A stretch of 64,000 nucleotides of DNA from Lignipirellula cremea. Lineage in GTDB: Bacteria > Planctomycetota > Planctomycetia > Pirellulales > Pirellulaceae. Below are positions 19,217 through 28,322 of this stretch, in pieces. The stretch lies in contig NZ_CP036433.1 of assembly GCF_007751035.1 (NCBI RefSeq), positions 3,763,001 through 3,827,000 on the forward strand, read 5' to 3'. Under the pieces are notes generated by a model, which ran no database searches, was not told the origin of the DNA, and saw only the letters and a program-made list of their open reading frames with translations. Every line of letters begins with the position of its first letter. Within the stretch, counting starts at the first letter, position 1. A program made the position numbers and the translations under genes.

Positions 19217-20473
19217 ATGGAAGATCAACTCGAACACACTGCCGAATCGGACACCGCGATGAGCGAGTTCTCCGCGGCATTCGATGCGTGCCGCGAACGG
19301 GCCCAGCTGGCGGTTCAGACACAGCGCGAACGGGTGCGCGAAGTCGAGAACGAATTTGAAACCCATGTGAGGGCGTTGCTGGCGGAACTGGAGTCGGAAC
19401 GCGACCAGCTTCGTGTCGACCGGGCTGACCTGGAACGGCGCCGGGATGAAACTTCCGCCCAGCGCAAAAGCATTGCCCGCGATCTGCGCGCCCAGCGGGC
19501 CGAAATGCTCGCCGAAATTGAACAGAAACGCGCCGAAAGGATGCAGTCCGATACCGGCGAATCTAACGGCCGGGTCGCCGAACTGCAGGCCGAATGCGAT
19601 CGCCTGCGGTCCCGGTTCGACCAGGAAGACCAGCAATGGCGCGACGCCGAACAACAGGTCGAACACTGGCGGAACGAAGCCCAGCAGCTGAGCCTGCAGG
19701 CCGAAGAAGCGGAACAGCGCGTTCAGGAACGGGAACAGGTCATCGAACACCTCCGGCGTGAATTGGAGCAGGCGCTCCAGCAGTTGGACGAGGTCGTCGC
19801 CCAAGGAGCTCAAGGGGGCGCCAGCGACGCGGTGCTGGAAGACATGCGCCGCGGCCGCGAGATGGCGATCGACGAACTCCGCGAACTCAAAAAGAAAAAC
19901 GAAGAACTCCAGACGCAACTGGCGGCCAAACCGGCGGTTGTTGCGGGCGCCCCGGTGGCGGGCATGGGGATGGACTGGGCCGCCCAGAAGGCCCGCATGC
20001 TGCAGCAACTGGAAGACGATTTTGATCCAGAGAATGCCGAGCAGGTCCGTGAGCGGCTCACGATTGAAAAGACGCTGCAGACGACGGAAAAGCTTCTTTC
20101 CGCCAAGGAAAACGAGCTCAACGACCTGCGGCAACTGCTGGAAGACCAGTCGGCCAGCATCGGCGGCATGGCGGTTGGCGCCAATGCGATCGCCGAACTG
20201 CTCGATCACGATGAGTTGGTTCGCGAAGAACGCGACAACCTGAAGAAGGTCCAGGAAGAATGGCGCCAGAAGCTGCGCGTCGCTGAGGTCGATATTTCTG
20301 TTGAACGGGCGAAACTGGCCCGCGAGAGGGCGGAGCTGGAAGATCGCCTGCAGCGGCTAGAGCAGGAAAAAGCCAAAATGGCCGTGCTGCAGCCTGCCGA
20401 CACCAAAAGCAAGCCGCCGACTCGCAACAAATGGCTGGCCCGTCTAGGATTGCGCGACGACGACGCCGAATAA
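19217..20473 (+). CDS. Long coiled-coil protein
   Basis: A 418-residue protein, nearly all coiled coil (Glu/Arg/Gln/Leu-rich heptads from about residue 20 to 385), broken by a Gly/Ala/Met linker near residue 250 (VVAGAPVAGMGMDWAAQ). It ends in a basic helix (NKWLARLGLRDDDAE). There is no signal peptide or membrane helix, so it is probably cytosolic, perhaps a scaffold or cytoskeleton-like protein. I do not recognise a family. The ATG at 19217 is my choice; there is no strong ribosome site, and ATG 19259 is an alternative. Confidence 0.75.
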   Translation: MEDQLEHTAESDTAMSEFSAAFDACRERAQLAVQTQRERVREVENEFETHVRALLAELESERDQLRVDRADLERRRDETSAQRKSIARDLRAQRAEMLAEIEQKRAERMQSDTGESNGRVAELQAECDRLRSRFDQEDQQWRDAEQQVEHWRNEAQQLSLQAEEAEQRVQEREQVIEHLRRELEQALQQLDEVVAQGAQGGASDAVLEDMRRGREMAIDELRELKKKNEELQTQLAAKPAVVAGAPVAGMGMDWAAQKARMLQQLEDDFDPENAEQVRERLTIEKTLQTTEKLLSAKENELNDLRQLLEDQSASIGGMAVGANAIAELLDHDELVREERDNLKKVQEEWRQKLRVAEVDISVERAKLARERAELEDRLQRLEQEKAKMAVLQPADTKSKPPTRNKWLARLGLRDDDAE

Positions 20474-20668
20474 ACGGCGTCGTAATGCTGGTAGGAACCG
20501 GTCGTGTCCGCTCGCCCTGCGGCGATCGCCAGGACGGCCTGCGTGTTGCGTGAAGAATTCGCGTCGCCATGCGTTTCAGCGACGCGTTCGTCGGTTGGTC
20601 GCGAGTGCTTCCTCCGCCGCCGGTTGTAACGACGGAAGGAACCCTGTTACCAGCAACTCACGCGGGGC

Positions 20669-20935
20669 TTAAGCGCCCTGGCGTTCCATGTCTTTCATGA
20701 TGGGCGTGAGATAGTCGACCGTGCTTTGCATGCTGGCCAGGTGCGGATAATCCTCTTCGGGAATCTGAATGCGGTAGCGCTTCCGCAATTCCATGACGAT
20801 GTCGAGGAAGTCCATGCTGTCGAGTTCCAGCTGCTCGCGGAACGGCTTTTCATCGGTGAGATCGCCCAGGTCTTCATCGGGGGCAATGTCGCCGAGAATA
20901 TCAATGATTTCCTCGCGGATGTCGGCGGGCTTCAT
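20669..20935 (-). CDS. Acyl carrier protein
   Basis: An 88-residue carrier protein. The phosphopantetheine attachment site is Ser40 in ELDSMDFLD, and acidic helices flank it (EEIIDILGDIAPDED, PIMKDMERQ). It lies 97 bases downstream of a complete ketoacyl synthase gene on the same strand, so the pair probably forms a dedicated carrier/condensing module rather than the housekeeping fatty acid set. DSMDF in place of the usual DSLD is typical of specialised carrier proteins. Confidence 0.92.
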   Translation of the reverse strand: MKPADIREEIIDILGDIAPDEDLGDLTDEKPFREQLELDSMDFLDIVMELRKRYRIQIPEEDYPHLASMQSTVDYLTPIMKDMERQGA

Positions 20936-21031
20936 GGAATACGGTCTCCTTGTCTGTCGACTGTCGTTTGCGATGGTTAGTGGTGGGTGCAGGCGACGAT
21001 TCCCTCGCTCTTCGCCTGCAGTCCGCGGCGG

Positions 21032-22288
21032 CTAAAACTTTCGAATGATCACGACCGAGTTAATCCCCAGCATGCCGAAAGAGTTGTTCAAAATGTAATT
21101 GACCGGGCCGACTTCGCGCGGCTCGTTGATTACCAGGCCGGGCAGTTCGCATTCCGGGTCCAGGTCGTCGATGTTGATCGAGGCGTGGCAGACGCCGTCC
21201 TGGAACGAAGGCAGGTTGCCCGCCAGCTCCAGCGCTCCCGCGGCGCCCATGCAGTGGCCGATGAAGCTCTTGGTGTTGTTGATGTTTACCTTCGGGCAAT
21301 CCGCAAAGACGGCCCGCAGCGCTTTGCACTCCTGGGCGTCGCCCGAGGCAGTGCCAGTGGCGTGGGTGCTGACGATATCGATCTGGTCGGCGGTCAAGCC
21401 GGCTCGTTTGAGGGCCAGGTGGATGCACTCGGCCTGCCGCTCCGGATTAGGCAATACGAAGTCGGTGGCGTCGGTGTTCATCGCATAGCCGGCCAGCTCG
21501 CCGTAAATCCTGGCGCCGCGGGCTTTGGCGTCGCTCAAACGCTCCACCGTGTACATGCAGCCGCCTTCGGAAACGACGATGCCATTGCGGGCTTTGTCGA
21601 ACGGACGGGAAGCCTTGGCCGGATCTTCGTGCGAGGCGAGCGCGCCCTGGCTGCGGAAACTGGCGAAAATTCCGAACGTATGGATGCTTTCGGAAACGCC
21701 GCCGGCCAGAGCCAGGTCGCATTCGTCCAGTCGCAGCATCTGGGCTGCCTGGATCAGGCCCGCGTTGCCGGCCGCACAGGCGGCGCCAATCGTGTAATGC
21801 GGTCCGGTAATGCCCATGTTCAGGGCGACTTCGCCGGCCGGGTTGTTCGCCACGGTGCGCGGGTTGTGGTGGTGCGACCAGACGGACGTGTCGTAATCGT
21901 AACCTTTGATCAGAAAAATTTCGTTTTCTGTTTCCACGTTGCCGTGTTCGGTAACGCCGACATAGACGCCCACGCGGGAGCGATCGACATTTTCCCAGTC
22001 GATGCCGGCGTCGAGCACGGCTTCGCGTGCACAATACACGCCGACGCTGCCGGCCCGTGTGCCGCGACGAAGGTCTTTTTTTGTCTGGTGGCGGGTCGCT
22101 TCGTAATTGCAGATGCCGGCGAGGGTTTCGCCGACGTAGCGAATTTCATAATTCGACACGCCGCTGCGACCTGCGAGCAGACTTTCGCGAAATTCCGCCT
22201 GCGTATTGCCGCTCGGCGAGGTCAAACCCAGGCCGGTAATGACAATGCGCTGGGAGTCGGGAAGTTCGTTTGGCGGAACAGCAATCAT
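21032..22288 (-). CDS. Beta-ketoacyl-ACP synthase (KAS II-like)
   Basis: A 418-residue condensing enzyme of the FabF/KAS II type that extends acyl chains held on an acyl carrier protein. The active-site triad is intact: Cys171 in GAACAAGN, His309 in STHATGTASGD, and His345 in NTKSFIGHCMGAAG with Lys340. The length is normal for the family. The start is uncertain: I use ATG 22288 (MIAVPPNEL); an in-frame ATG at 22315 adds nine residues. It is followed by the acyl carrier protein gene. The SWSHHHNPRTVANN insert region differs from classic FabF, suggesting a specialised substrate. Confidence 0.9.
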   Translation of the reverse strand: MIAVPPNELPDSQRIVITGLGLTSPSGNTQAEFRESLLAGRSGVSNYEIRYVGETLAGICNYEATRHQTKKDLRRGTRAGSVGVYCAREAVLDAGIDWENVDRSRVGVYVGVTEHGNVETENEIFLIKGYDYDTSVWSHHHNPRTVANNPAGEVALNMGITGPHYTIGAACAAGNAGLIQAAQMLRLDECDLALAGGVSESIHTFGIFASFRSQGALASHEDPAKASRPFDKARNGIVVSEGGCMYTVERLSDAKARGARIYGELAGYAMNTDATDFVLPNPERQAECIHLALKRAGLTADQIDIVSTHATGTASGDAQECKALRAVFADCPKVNINNTKSFIGHCMGAAGALELAGNLPSFQDGVCHASINIDDLDPECELPGLVINEPREVGPVNYILNNSFGMLGINSVVIIRKF

Positions 22289-22662
22289 AGCGCCAACCTG
22301 GACCGGGGAAACCATTCAAGCTACCGATTTCCGATCGAACTGACAAGCGGCCCCACCTGGCGGAAACCGCGACCAGACCCTCGGCGTCGGCGGTTTCGCC
22401 AAGGAAAACTCGTCCCACAAGGGGCCTCGCGTCTCCTCATCAAGGCGGTCGGATTTCATCGGTTGCAACGGCAGTCGCGTTTGTCCCTTGCTGTTTCCGG
22501 TCTGCCTCCGGAGATTCGCACCTGGAAAGCGGACGAACGTCTCTATAATAAGCGGTCGGACTGGTATGCCAGGTCGCGCATGCGGCGCATGGCGTCGGCA
22601 TTTGCCCGTTGCAGGTAACGGGTTAGACGAATCTTGGAAGAGGATTGGGAAGGCTCACGCTC

Positions 22663-23400
22663 ATGTCGCAGATCATCAGCCCGGCCGCAGTCTGTCTGGT
22701 TCGCCTGCAGGAACTGGGTGACCCGCAGATTGCCCAGCATTCCCAGCGATTTTTCAAAACCGGGCCCGGCGAATACGGTGAGGGCGACCTGTTCCTGGGG
22801 ATACGCGTGCCCGTGTTACGGCGACTGGTGCGGGAATTTCGCACTTGCGATGAAAGCGACCTGGCGGAGCTGATGGCTTCGCCCTGGCACGAGGCCCGCC
22901 TGTTGGGGCTGTTGATTCTGGTCGACCAGTATCAGCGGGGTGAGGAACCAGAGAAACGGCGTTGTCATGTGTTTTATCGCCGTCATCTGGATCGCGTTAA
23001 CAACTGGGATCTGGTTGACAGTTCGGCGCCGACCATCGTGGGTGACTATTTACGACGTCGCAGCCGAGGCTACCTGCACCAGCTGGCCCGTTCCCGGAGC
23101 CTGTGGCGCCGGCGGATTGCGATTATTGCCACGCTGGCCATGATCCGGGAGGACGATTGGGACGAGACCCTGGCGCTGGCGGAGAAGCTACTGCAGGATC
23201 CGGCCGACTTGCTGCACAAGGCGGTCGGCTGGATGCTGCGCGAAGTGGGGAAGCGGGATGCGGCCGTGCTGGCCCGTTTTTTGGAACGGCATGCGGCTTG
23301 CATGCCTCGAACCATGCTGCGGTATGCGATCGAATCGATGCCGGAGCCGGACCGAAGATATTATCGCGAGTTGCCCAGGAAATCGCCCGAGGAGACGTAA
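22663..23400 (+). CDS. AlkD-like DNA alkylation repair glycosylase
   Basis: A 245-residue HEAT-like helical protein of the DNA alkylation repair family (AlkC/AlkD). AlkD excises positively charged alkylated purines without flipping the base. Family signatures visible: GVR-like VPVLRRLVREF, ASPWHEARLLGLLILVDQY, NNWDLVDSSAPTIVGDYL and LHKAVGWMLREVGKRD. The residues that contact DNA in AlkD (Trp and Asp in NNWDLVD, Trp in GWMLRE) are present. GGGAAGG precedes the ATG at 22663. A TATAAT box at 22544-22549 lies about 114 bases upstream but lacks a clear -35. It is divergent from the ketoacyl synthase gene. Confidence 0.9.
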   Translation: MSQIISPAAVCLVRLQELGDPQIAQHSQRFFKTGPGEYGEGDLFLGIRVPVLRRLVREFRTCDESDLAELMASPWHEARLLGLLILVDQYQRGEEPEKRRCHVFYRRHLDRVNNWDLVDSSAPTIVGDYLRRRSRGYLHQLARSRSLWRRRIAIIATLAMIREDDWDETLALAEKLLQDPADLLHKAVGWMLREVGKRDAAVLARFLERHAACMPRTMLRYAIESMPEPDRRYYRELPRKSPEET

Positions 23401-23548
23401 TCCGCTGTCGCGGAGACTCCGGCAAAAGGGGGGATCGGTGGTTTGATCCGTCCAGCACCCTGGACGACCAGCGATCGAGATGTACGGCAGCCGTCCGTTG
23501 CGGGAAGTTCCGCGGCGATTAATGAAAGAACGCTCAACGAGGGTTTGC

Positions 23549-24505
23549 ATGAATATCAAAGCCGCTTCGCGCAGCGACGAGCTGGATCTTTTTTCTGAAG
23601 AGGTGCGGCGGGGTCTTCGCGATCAGCCGAAACGTTTGCCCTGCAAGTATTTTTACGACGAGCATGGCTCCCAGCTGTTCGACCAGATCTGCCTGCTGGA
23701 CGAGTACTACCTGACCCGCTGCGAGCTGGAGATCATGCAGCAGTACGCCGGGGAAATGGCCGCCCAGATTGGAGAAAGGGTGATGCTGGTGGAGTACGGC
23801 AGCGGCAGCAGCGTGAAGACGCGGATCCTGCTGGACCATCTGGAGCAGCCCGTCGCTTATGCTCCGGTCGATATTTCCGAGGAGCACCTGGAAAAAACAG
23901 CCCGCAAGCTGGCCCTCGCATACCCGCAGATCGACATCCTGCCGGTTTGTGCGGACTTTACCAAACCGTTGACGTTGCCTGATCCGCCGCGGCCCGTTTC
24001 CCACAAGGCGCTATACTTTCCTGGTTCTACGATCGGCAACTTTGAGCCCGATGCGGCCAGGCGACTGCTGGCGGAGATGGCCCGGCTGGTCGGACCGGGC
24101 GGGGGCTTGCTGATCGGTTTCGATCTGAAAAAGAGCCCCGAGGTGATCGAGGCCGCCTATAACGACGCCGAGAAAGTCACCGAGGCGTTCAACTTGAATC
24201 TGCTGGAGCGGATCAATCGTGAGCTGGACAGCGACTTCCAGGTGGATCAGTTTCGCCATCGGGCCGTCTACAACGAGCAACGCGGCCGGGTGGAGATCGC
24301 ACTCGTGAGCGAACAGCAGCAGCAGGCGACGATCGACGGCGAAACGTTCAGCTTCGCCGCTGAGGAGCCGATCTGCACGGAGTACTCGCACAAATACTCG
24401 ATCGAACAATTCTCTGAGCTGGCCGCCAGCGTCGGGTTTATTCGCCATCGCCACTGGACCGATCGCCGCGGCTACTTTGCTGTTGCTCACCTGGTCGTGG
24501 AATAA
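23549..24505 (+). CDS. egtD: L-histidine N(alpha)-methyltransferase
   Basis: A 318-residue SAM-dependent methyltransferase of the EgtD family, which trimethylates histidine to hercynine in ergothioneine synthesis. Visible: KYFYDEHGSQLFDQIC, LDEYYLTRCELEIM, the SAM motif VEYGSGSSVKTRILL, YAPVDISEEHL, FPGSTIGNFEP and, at the C-terminus, YSHKYSIEQFSELAASVGF. Length is normal. The GAGGG before the ATG at 23549 supports the start. No EgtB or EgtE gene is nearby, so either they are elsewhere or hercynine is the end product. It follows the AlkD-like gene by 148 bases on the same strand. Confidence 0.93.
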   Translation: MNIKAASRSDELDLFSEEVRRGLRDQPKRLPCKYFYDEHGSQLFDQICLLDEYYLTRCELEIMQQYAGEMAAQIGERVMLVEYGSGSSVKTRILLDHLEQPVAYAPVDISEEHLEKTARKLALAYPQIDILPVCADFTKPLTLPDPPRPVSHKALYFPGSTIGNFEPDAARRLLAEMARLVGPGGGLLIGFDLKKSPEVIEAAYNDAEKVTEAFNLNLLERINRELDSDFQVDQFRHRAVYNEQRGRVEIALVSEQQQQATIDGETFSFAAEEPICTEYSHKYSIEQFSELAASVGFIRHRHWTDRRGYFAVAHLVVE

Positions 24506-24758
24506 ATCGAGACGGAAAAAGAGGATTCACCGCCGAGGTTGCAGAGAAACGCAGAGGAAAGGGAGAAGAGTTGGAGGAAAGGGGCAGGCAGGCAGCTCGC
24601 GGAGAATCACAGAGTAAGGAAACGGGGAGTTTCTTGATGCTGGGAGAAGATCGCTTGCCCCTGGTTTTTCGCAGGACGAGTTCTCCACCTCCACGCTTCT
24701 TCCTCTGTGATTCCCGGCGAGCTACTGACGGAAATCGACGGTCAGCCGTCTTTTGCTT

Positions 24759-24830
24759 CGCAAAAGAACGCGATCTTTCACGGAGTGAAAGTCGACTGTC
24801 CGGCGACTGTCCGTACTCAAAACGGCGAAT
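24759..24830 (+). repeat. Direct repeat, copy 1
   Basis: First copy of an imperfect direct repeat of about 70 bases starting CGCAAAAGAACGCGATCTTT and including GTCGACTGTCCGGCG. Second copy at 24863-24930. Confidence 0.7.
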
Positions 24831-24862
24831 CAATATCTGGCAGTTATTCTTTTTACGGTCCC

Positions 24863-24930
24863 CGCAAAAGAACGCGAACTTTCACGGACCAAGTCGACTG
24901 TCCGGCGTCTGTTCTTGCTTGAAACGACGT
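24863..24930 (+). repeat. Direct repeat, copy 2
   Basis: Second copy of the repeat (CGCAAAAGAACGCGAACTTT, then GTCGACTGTCCGGCG), 104 bases downstream of the first, with several substitutions and small gaps. Confidence 0.7.
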
Positions 24931-24964
24931 AACCGCAATCGAAAAGTAATTACCCTCCCGTTTC

Positions 24965-27900
24965 TTATTCTTTCAGCGACTCCAACCAGCTGAGCAGGTC
25001 GGCCACCTGGGCGGCCGTCATGTCGCGGAGCAGCAGGTCGGGCATCAGCGATTTCTGCTGCGGGAACATCGCTTCGATTTCGCTCGTTTTCAGCCGATGC
25101 TCTTTATTCTGCGTGTCGCGAAGGACCACCTCATTCTCGGTCTTTTCGATCAGCAAACCGCTGAGCACCTTGCCGCTGTCGGTTTCGACTAGCCACATGG
25201 AAAACTTGGGATCGATCGTTTTCGACGGTTCCAGGATACTCTCCAGTAGCTTCGCCCGGTCCAGTTTTTTGCCAATCAGCGTCAAATCGGGCCCCAGCTG
25301 GATCCCTTTTTCGCCAACGCGATGGCAGTTGCGGCACTGGATTCCGGCGCCAGTAAAGAATAGCTCGCGGCCGCGGTCCGGGTCGCCGGTGAGCTCCAGT
25401 AATTTTCCGGCGTCGATCGTTTCGCCCAGTCGCTCGGTGCGCTGGTCGTCGGGCAGGAACGATTCGAACAGGTCGCGAATCGCCAGGTTCTCATGCTGGG
25501 TTGCGGTCGCAATGACCAGCTCGCCAATCGACTCGGGCAGGCGGCCTTCCCGCTGGGCTCGGGCCAGCATCATGGCCGACGGCGGCTGTTCCAGCAGGCC
25601 AGCGATCAGGCCGTTCCGGCTGGCGATCCGGCCCTCGACGCGTTTGACGGCGGCGTCCGCTTCCTGCTCGGCGGCTTCTGCTTCGTCGGCGGCGGTCGGC
25701 TTTTCGCGGTTGTTCTTCTGGGCGATCGTCTGACTGATCTTCCAGATTTTTCTCGGCGCCTGGGCCGCTTCTTCCGCCAGCACGGCGGCTTCTTCCAGGG
25801 CAACCAGACGATCGATTTTGACGGCGTCGTCATGACGCACCGGCAGTTGCCGGATCCAGTCATGGATCAGCGCCAGGCCGGGCTCGTCGATCAGGCTGGA
25901 GCCGACATGCGGCATGTGCCCCGGGCCGATCTTGGCCATGCGGTAGTAAAGGACGGAGCGGTACGGGTCGCCGGGCGCCAGGATCTCAGCGTCGAAGATA
26001 TTGAACGTACCCTGCGTCGGGCGGGTCGACAGCGCTTCGGTCTTTTCCAGCGGCACATCATAAGGGATATGGATGCGGGCCGATCCGCCGCCGTTCTCGC
26101 GATGGCAATGGGCGCAGTTAGCGTGCAGATAGGCCCGGCCGCGCTGTTCCAGATCGACTGTGGCGTCGAAGGGATCAGCCAGGTGCGGCATTGCTTCGGC
26201 CGACAGGTGGACTTCGGGCACAGCGAAGGGATCGTTTTCATCCGGCGGGGCCGTGACATTCTGCAGCACGCCCAGGCGGCGGAGCCGGGTGATCTGATTC
26301 TCGGTCTGGTCGCCGTAATTGTGTTCCCGGTTGAGCTGCGGGATGTTGAACGCCAGGGTGAACTCGGCCCACGGATTGTGGCAACGGATGCAATCGTTCC
26401 GCGAGGAGAATTTCCACTGCTGCTGCCGGCGACCGCCCGGGGCGCTGGCGTCGATGACTTCGAGCGTATCGACCAGGCCTTGCGGGCCCACCAGTTCGGC
26501 GTCGGTCTGTGCGTCGTTCCAGCGATAGGTGTAGCCGCGCCAGTCGTAGCCGTTGAAGTGCAGCAGCTGCGTTTCAATCCGGCGTTTGGAAGACGGGTCG
26601 CCTTGCACCATTTCCAGCGACAGGGTTTTGGTCAGCACGGCGTCCTGCGGGAAGTCCATCTGGCGGCTGAACATGGAGCCGGGCACCGGTTTTGCCTTCA
26701 CTTTTAATCCAATGGACGTATCGCCCGGCAGGCCCAGGTATCGCTCGGCCGTGGCGTGGTCGGCCCACTGCAGGGCCTGGATCGAGAATGGAATCAGTCC
26801 CGGCGCCGGTTCGTGCTGGTCTACGTGGGAGAAGAGACCGCTGTCGCTCAGCTTCCGCGGGAATTCGTGCAGGTCGCTGGGCGGTTCGCTCCGGACCAGC
26901 TCGTTGATGGTGCCGGCGTCGTAGTCCAGCAGCAGGAGTTCGCCGTTGGGTTGTTCGGCAAAACCGACGATGCGGACCGTCGGCTCGACCAGCTCCTGCT
27001 TCGGTCCCAGCTCTTCTGCGTCGGCGTTGACGCTCCAGATCCGGCGGGTTTCCCAGTCGCCAAAAATGTACTGGCCCTGCAGGTCGGGGAACTTCTCGCC
27101 ACGGTACACAAAGCCGCCGGTGACCGAAGCGCCGTCGGTATGGGGAATGGCGACGGCCGGCGGGGTGATCGGCGTGGGGCCCCGTTCCCGTTCCGTATGG
27201 ACCGGCTGGCTGGCTTCCACCAGGCTCCAGCCGTAGTTGTCGCCCGGCTTGACGCGGTAGATCATCTCCCACAATTCCCAGCCGACATCGCCGACCCAGC
27301 ACTCCCCTTTTTTCCGGTCAAAGCTGAACTTCCAGGGGTTGCGCATCCCATAGGCCCAGATCTCTCCCCGGGCGCCAGGCAGGTCGACGAAAGGGTTATC
27401 GGCCGGGATGGAGTAGTTCTGTTCATTGGTCGGATGATCCACGTCGATCCGCAGGAGGGCCGAAAGGACGTTCGTCACATCCTGCCCTGAGTTGAGCGTA
27501 TCGGGCGGGAAGGCAAAGCTGCCGTCGCCAGTGGAAATATAGAGCATGCCGTCGGGGCCGAACTTGATACAGCCGCCGTTGTGGCCGCCCTGGAGCCAGT
27601 GGAAGATTTCCGTTTCGCTGTCCACGATCGCCTGGGGCGGATTGCCTTTGACCTTCAGTCGCGTCACGCGGGTGCCGTCGGGTTTTTGTCCCTGGCGACC
27701 GCGGTAGCCGACGACATACGTCACATAGCAGTAGCGGTTCTCGGCAAAGTTGGGATGAAACGTCAGGCCGTAAACAGACACCAGCTTCAGCGGCTGGCTG
27801 GGGTCTTTGGCTTCCAGTTGTTCGACCAGCTTGTTAGCGTCGAGGAACGGATCGGCCTGGCGGACGTCCTGGTCGGCCGAGAGCGAATAAATCTGGCCGG

Positions 27901-28168
27901 CCCCTTCGGCGATGAACAGACGATCGGTCCCCGGCGCGCTGGTGATGCAGGTCGGATTCTTGAACGCGACATGCGGATAGATACGGCTGGCCCGGAACGG
28001 CAGCGGCGGTTCGGGACGTCCTCGCACTTGCGACGTTTGCCAGAGCGTACGCTGGCCCTCCCCCGACGGCTGTTCCTTCGCCGGCGGTTCGGCCGCCCAG
28101 GCGGTTTGGGAAACGATCAGCAACAGAAGAGCGGCCGCTCGTCGCACGGGACGGGGGAAATTCAGCAT
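24965..28168 (-). CDS. GSDH beta-propeller / cytochrome c fusion protein
   Basis: A 1067-residue exported protein. Residues 1-25 are a signal peptide. About 55-440 form a glucose/sorbosone dehydrogenase-type beta-propeller (LLRIDVDHP, GEIWAYGMRNPWKFSFD, GDVGWELWEMI, YGWSLVEAS), a PQQ-dependent sugar oxidase fold. The rest carries three heme-binding CxxCH sites: CIRCH near 592, CAHCH near 684, and CRNCH near 944 in a terminal domain with LTGDPDRGRELFF, the family of planctomycete heme-binding proteins. A Glu/Ala-rich helical linker lies near 770-830. I infer periplasmic oxidation with electrons passed down the heme chain; the substrate is not evident. The lactonase-fold gene lies upstream on the same strand. 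Confidence 0.88.
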   Translation of the reverse strand: MLNFPRPVRRAAALLLLIVSQTAWAAEPPAKEQPSGEGQRTLWQTSQVRGRPEPPLPFRASRIYPHVAFKNPTCITSAPGTDRLFIAEGAGQIYSLSADQDVRQADPFLDANKLVEQLEAKDPSQPLKLVSVYGLTFHPNFAENRYCYVTYVVGYRGRQGQKPDGTRVTRLKVKGNPPQAIVDSETEIFHWLQGGHNGGCIKFGPDGMLYISTGDGSFAFPPDTLNSGQDVTNVLSALLRIDVDHPTNEQNYSIPADNPFVDLPGARGEIWAYGMRNPWKFSFDRKKGECWVGDVGWELWEMIYRVKPGDNYGWSLVEASQPVHTERERGPTPITPPAVAIPHTDGASVTGGFVYRGEKFPDLQGQYIFGDWETRRIWSVNADAEELGPKQELVEPTVRIVGFAEQPNGELLLLDYDAGTINELVRSEPPSDLHEFPRKLSDSGLFSHVDQHEPAPGLIPFSIQALQWADHATAERYLGLPGDTSIGLKVKAKPVPGSMFSRQMDFPQDAVLTKTLSLEMVQGDPSSKRRIETQLLHFNGYDWRGYTYRWNDAQTDAELVGPQGLVDTLEVIDASAPGGRRQQQWKFSSRNDCIRCHNPWAEFTLAFNIPQLNREHNYGDQTENQITRLRRLGVLQNVTAPPDENDPFAVPEVHLSAEAMPHLADPFDATVDLEQRGRAYLHANCAHCHRENGGGSARIHIPYDVPLEKTEALSTRPTQGTFNIFDAEILAPGDPYRSVLYYRMAKIGPGHMPHVGSSLIDEPGLALIHDWIRQLPVRHDDAVKIDRLVALEEAAVLAEEAAQAPRKIWKISQTIAQKNNREKPTAADEAEAAEQEADAAVKRVEGRIASRNGLIAGLLEQPPSAMMLARAQREGRLPESIGELVIATATQHENLAIRDLFESFLPDDQRTERLGETIDAGKLLELTGDPDRGRELFFTGAGIQCRNCHRVGEKGIQLGPDLTLIGKKLDRAKLLESILEPSKTIDPKFSMWLVETDSGKVLSGLLIEKTENEVVLRDTQNKEHRLKTSEIEAMFPQQKSLMPDLLLRDMTAAQVADLLSWLESLKE

Positions 28169-28275
28169 GGGTTCGTTCTCGTCACAAGGACGCCGGCCGC
28201 GACCGGGCGTCGTTCACAGGAGGGAGCGGAAGGCAGGGCGGACGACGCGAAACAGGGCGTCGTCCGCGGAAGGGC

Positions 28276-28311
28276 TCGCGAAAACAATCGCGAAAACACT
28301 CGCGAAAACAT
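28276..28311 (+). repeat. Three tandem 12-bp repeats TCGCGAAAACAN
   Basis: TCGCGAAAACAA, TCGCGAAAACAC and TCGCGAAAACAT run in direct tandem just before the lactonase stop codon region, in the gap between the two genes. TCGCGA is self-complementary. Confidence 0.85.
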
Positions 28312-28322
28312 GGTACAGGGGG

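Larger units (their letters stand above)
24506..24964. other. Repeat-rich intergenic region
   Basis: About 460 bases with no supported gene but several repeats. GAGAATCACAGAG near 24601 is matched inversely by CTCTGTGATTC near 24704, with GCTCGC and GCGAGCT outside them. The 24510-24570 stretch is rich in CGCAGAG-type motifs. Two direct repeat copies (listed separately) follow. Confidence 0.5.

Noticed and set aside
18855-19322. 155-residue minus-strand frame upstream of the coiled-coil gene
   Set aside because: No ribosome site, Arg/Ser/Pro-rich GC shadow composition.
19196-20209. 337-residue minus-strand frame
   Set aside because: Antisense of the coiled-coil gene; heptad coding on the other strand is more coherent.
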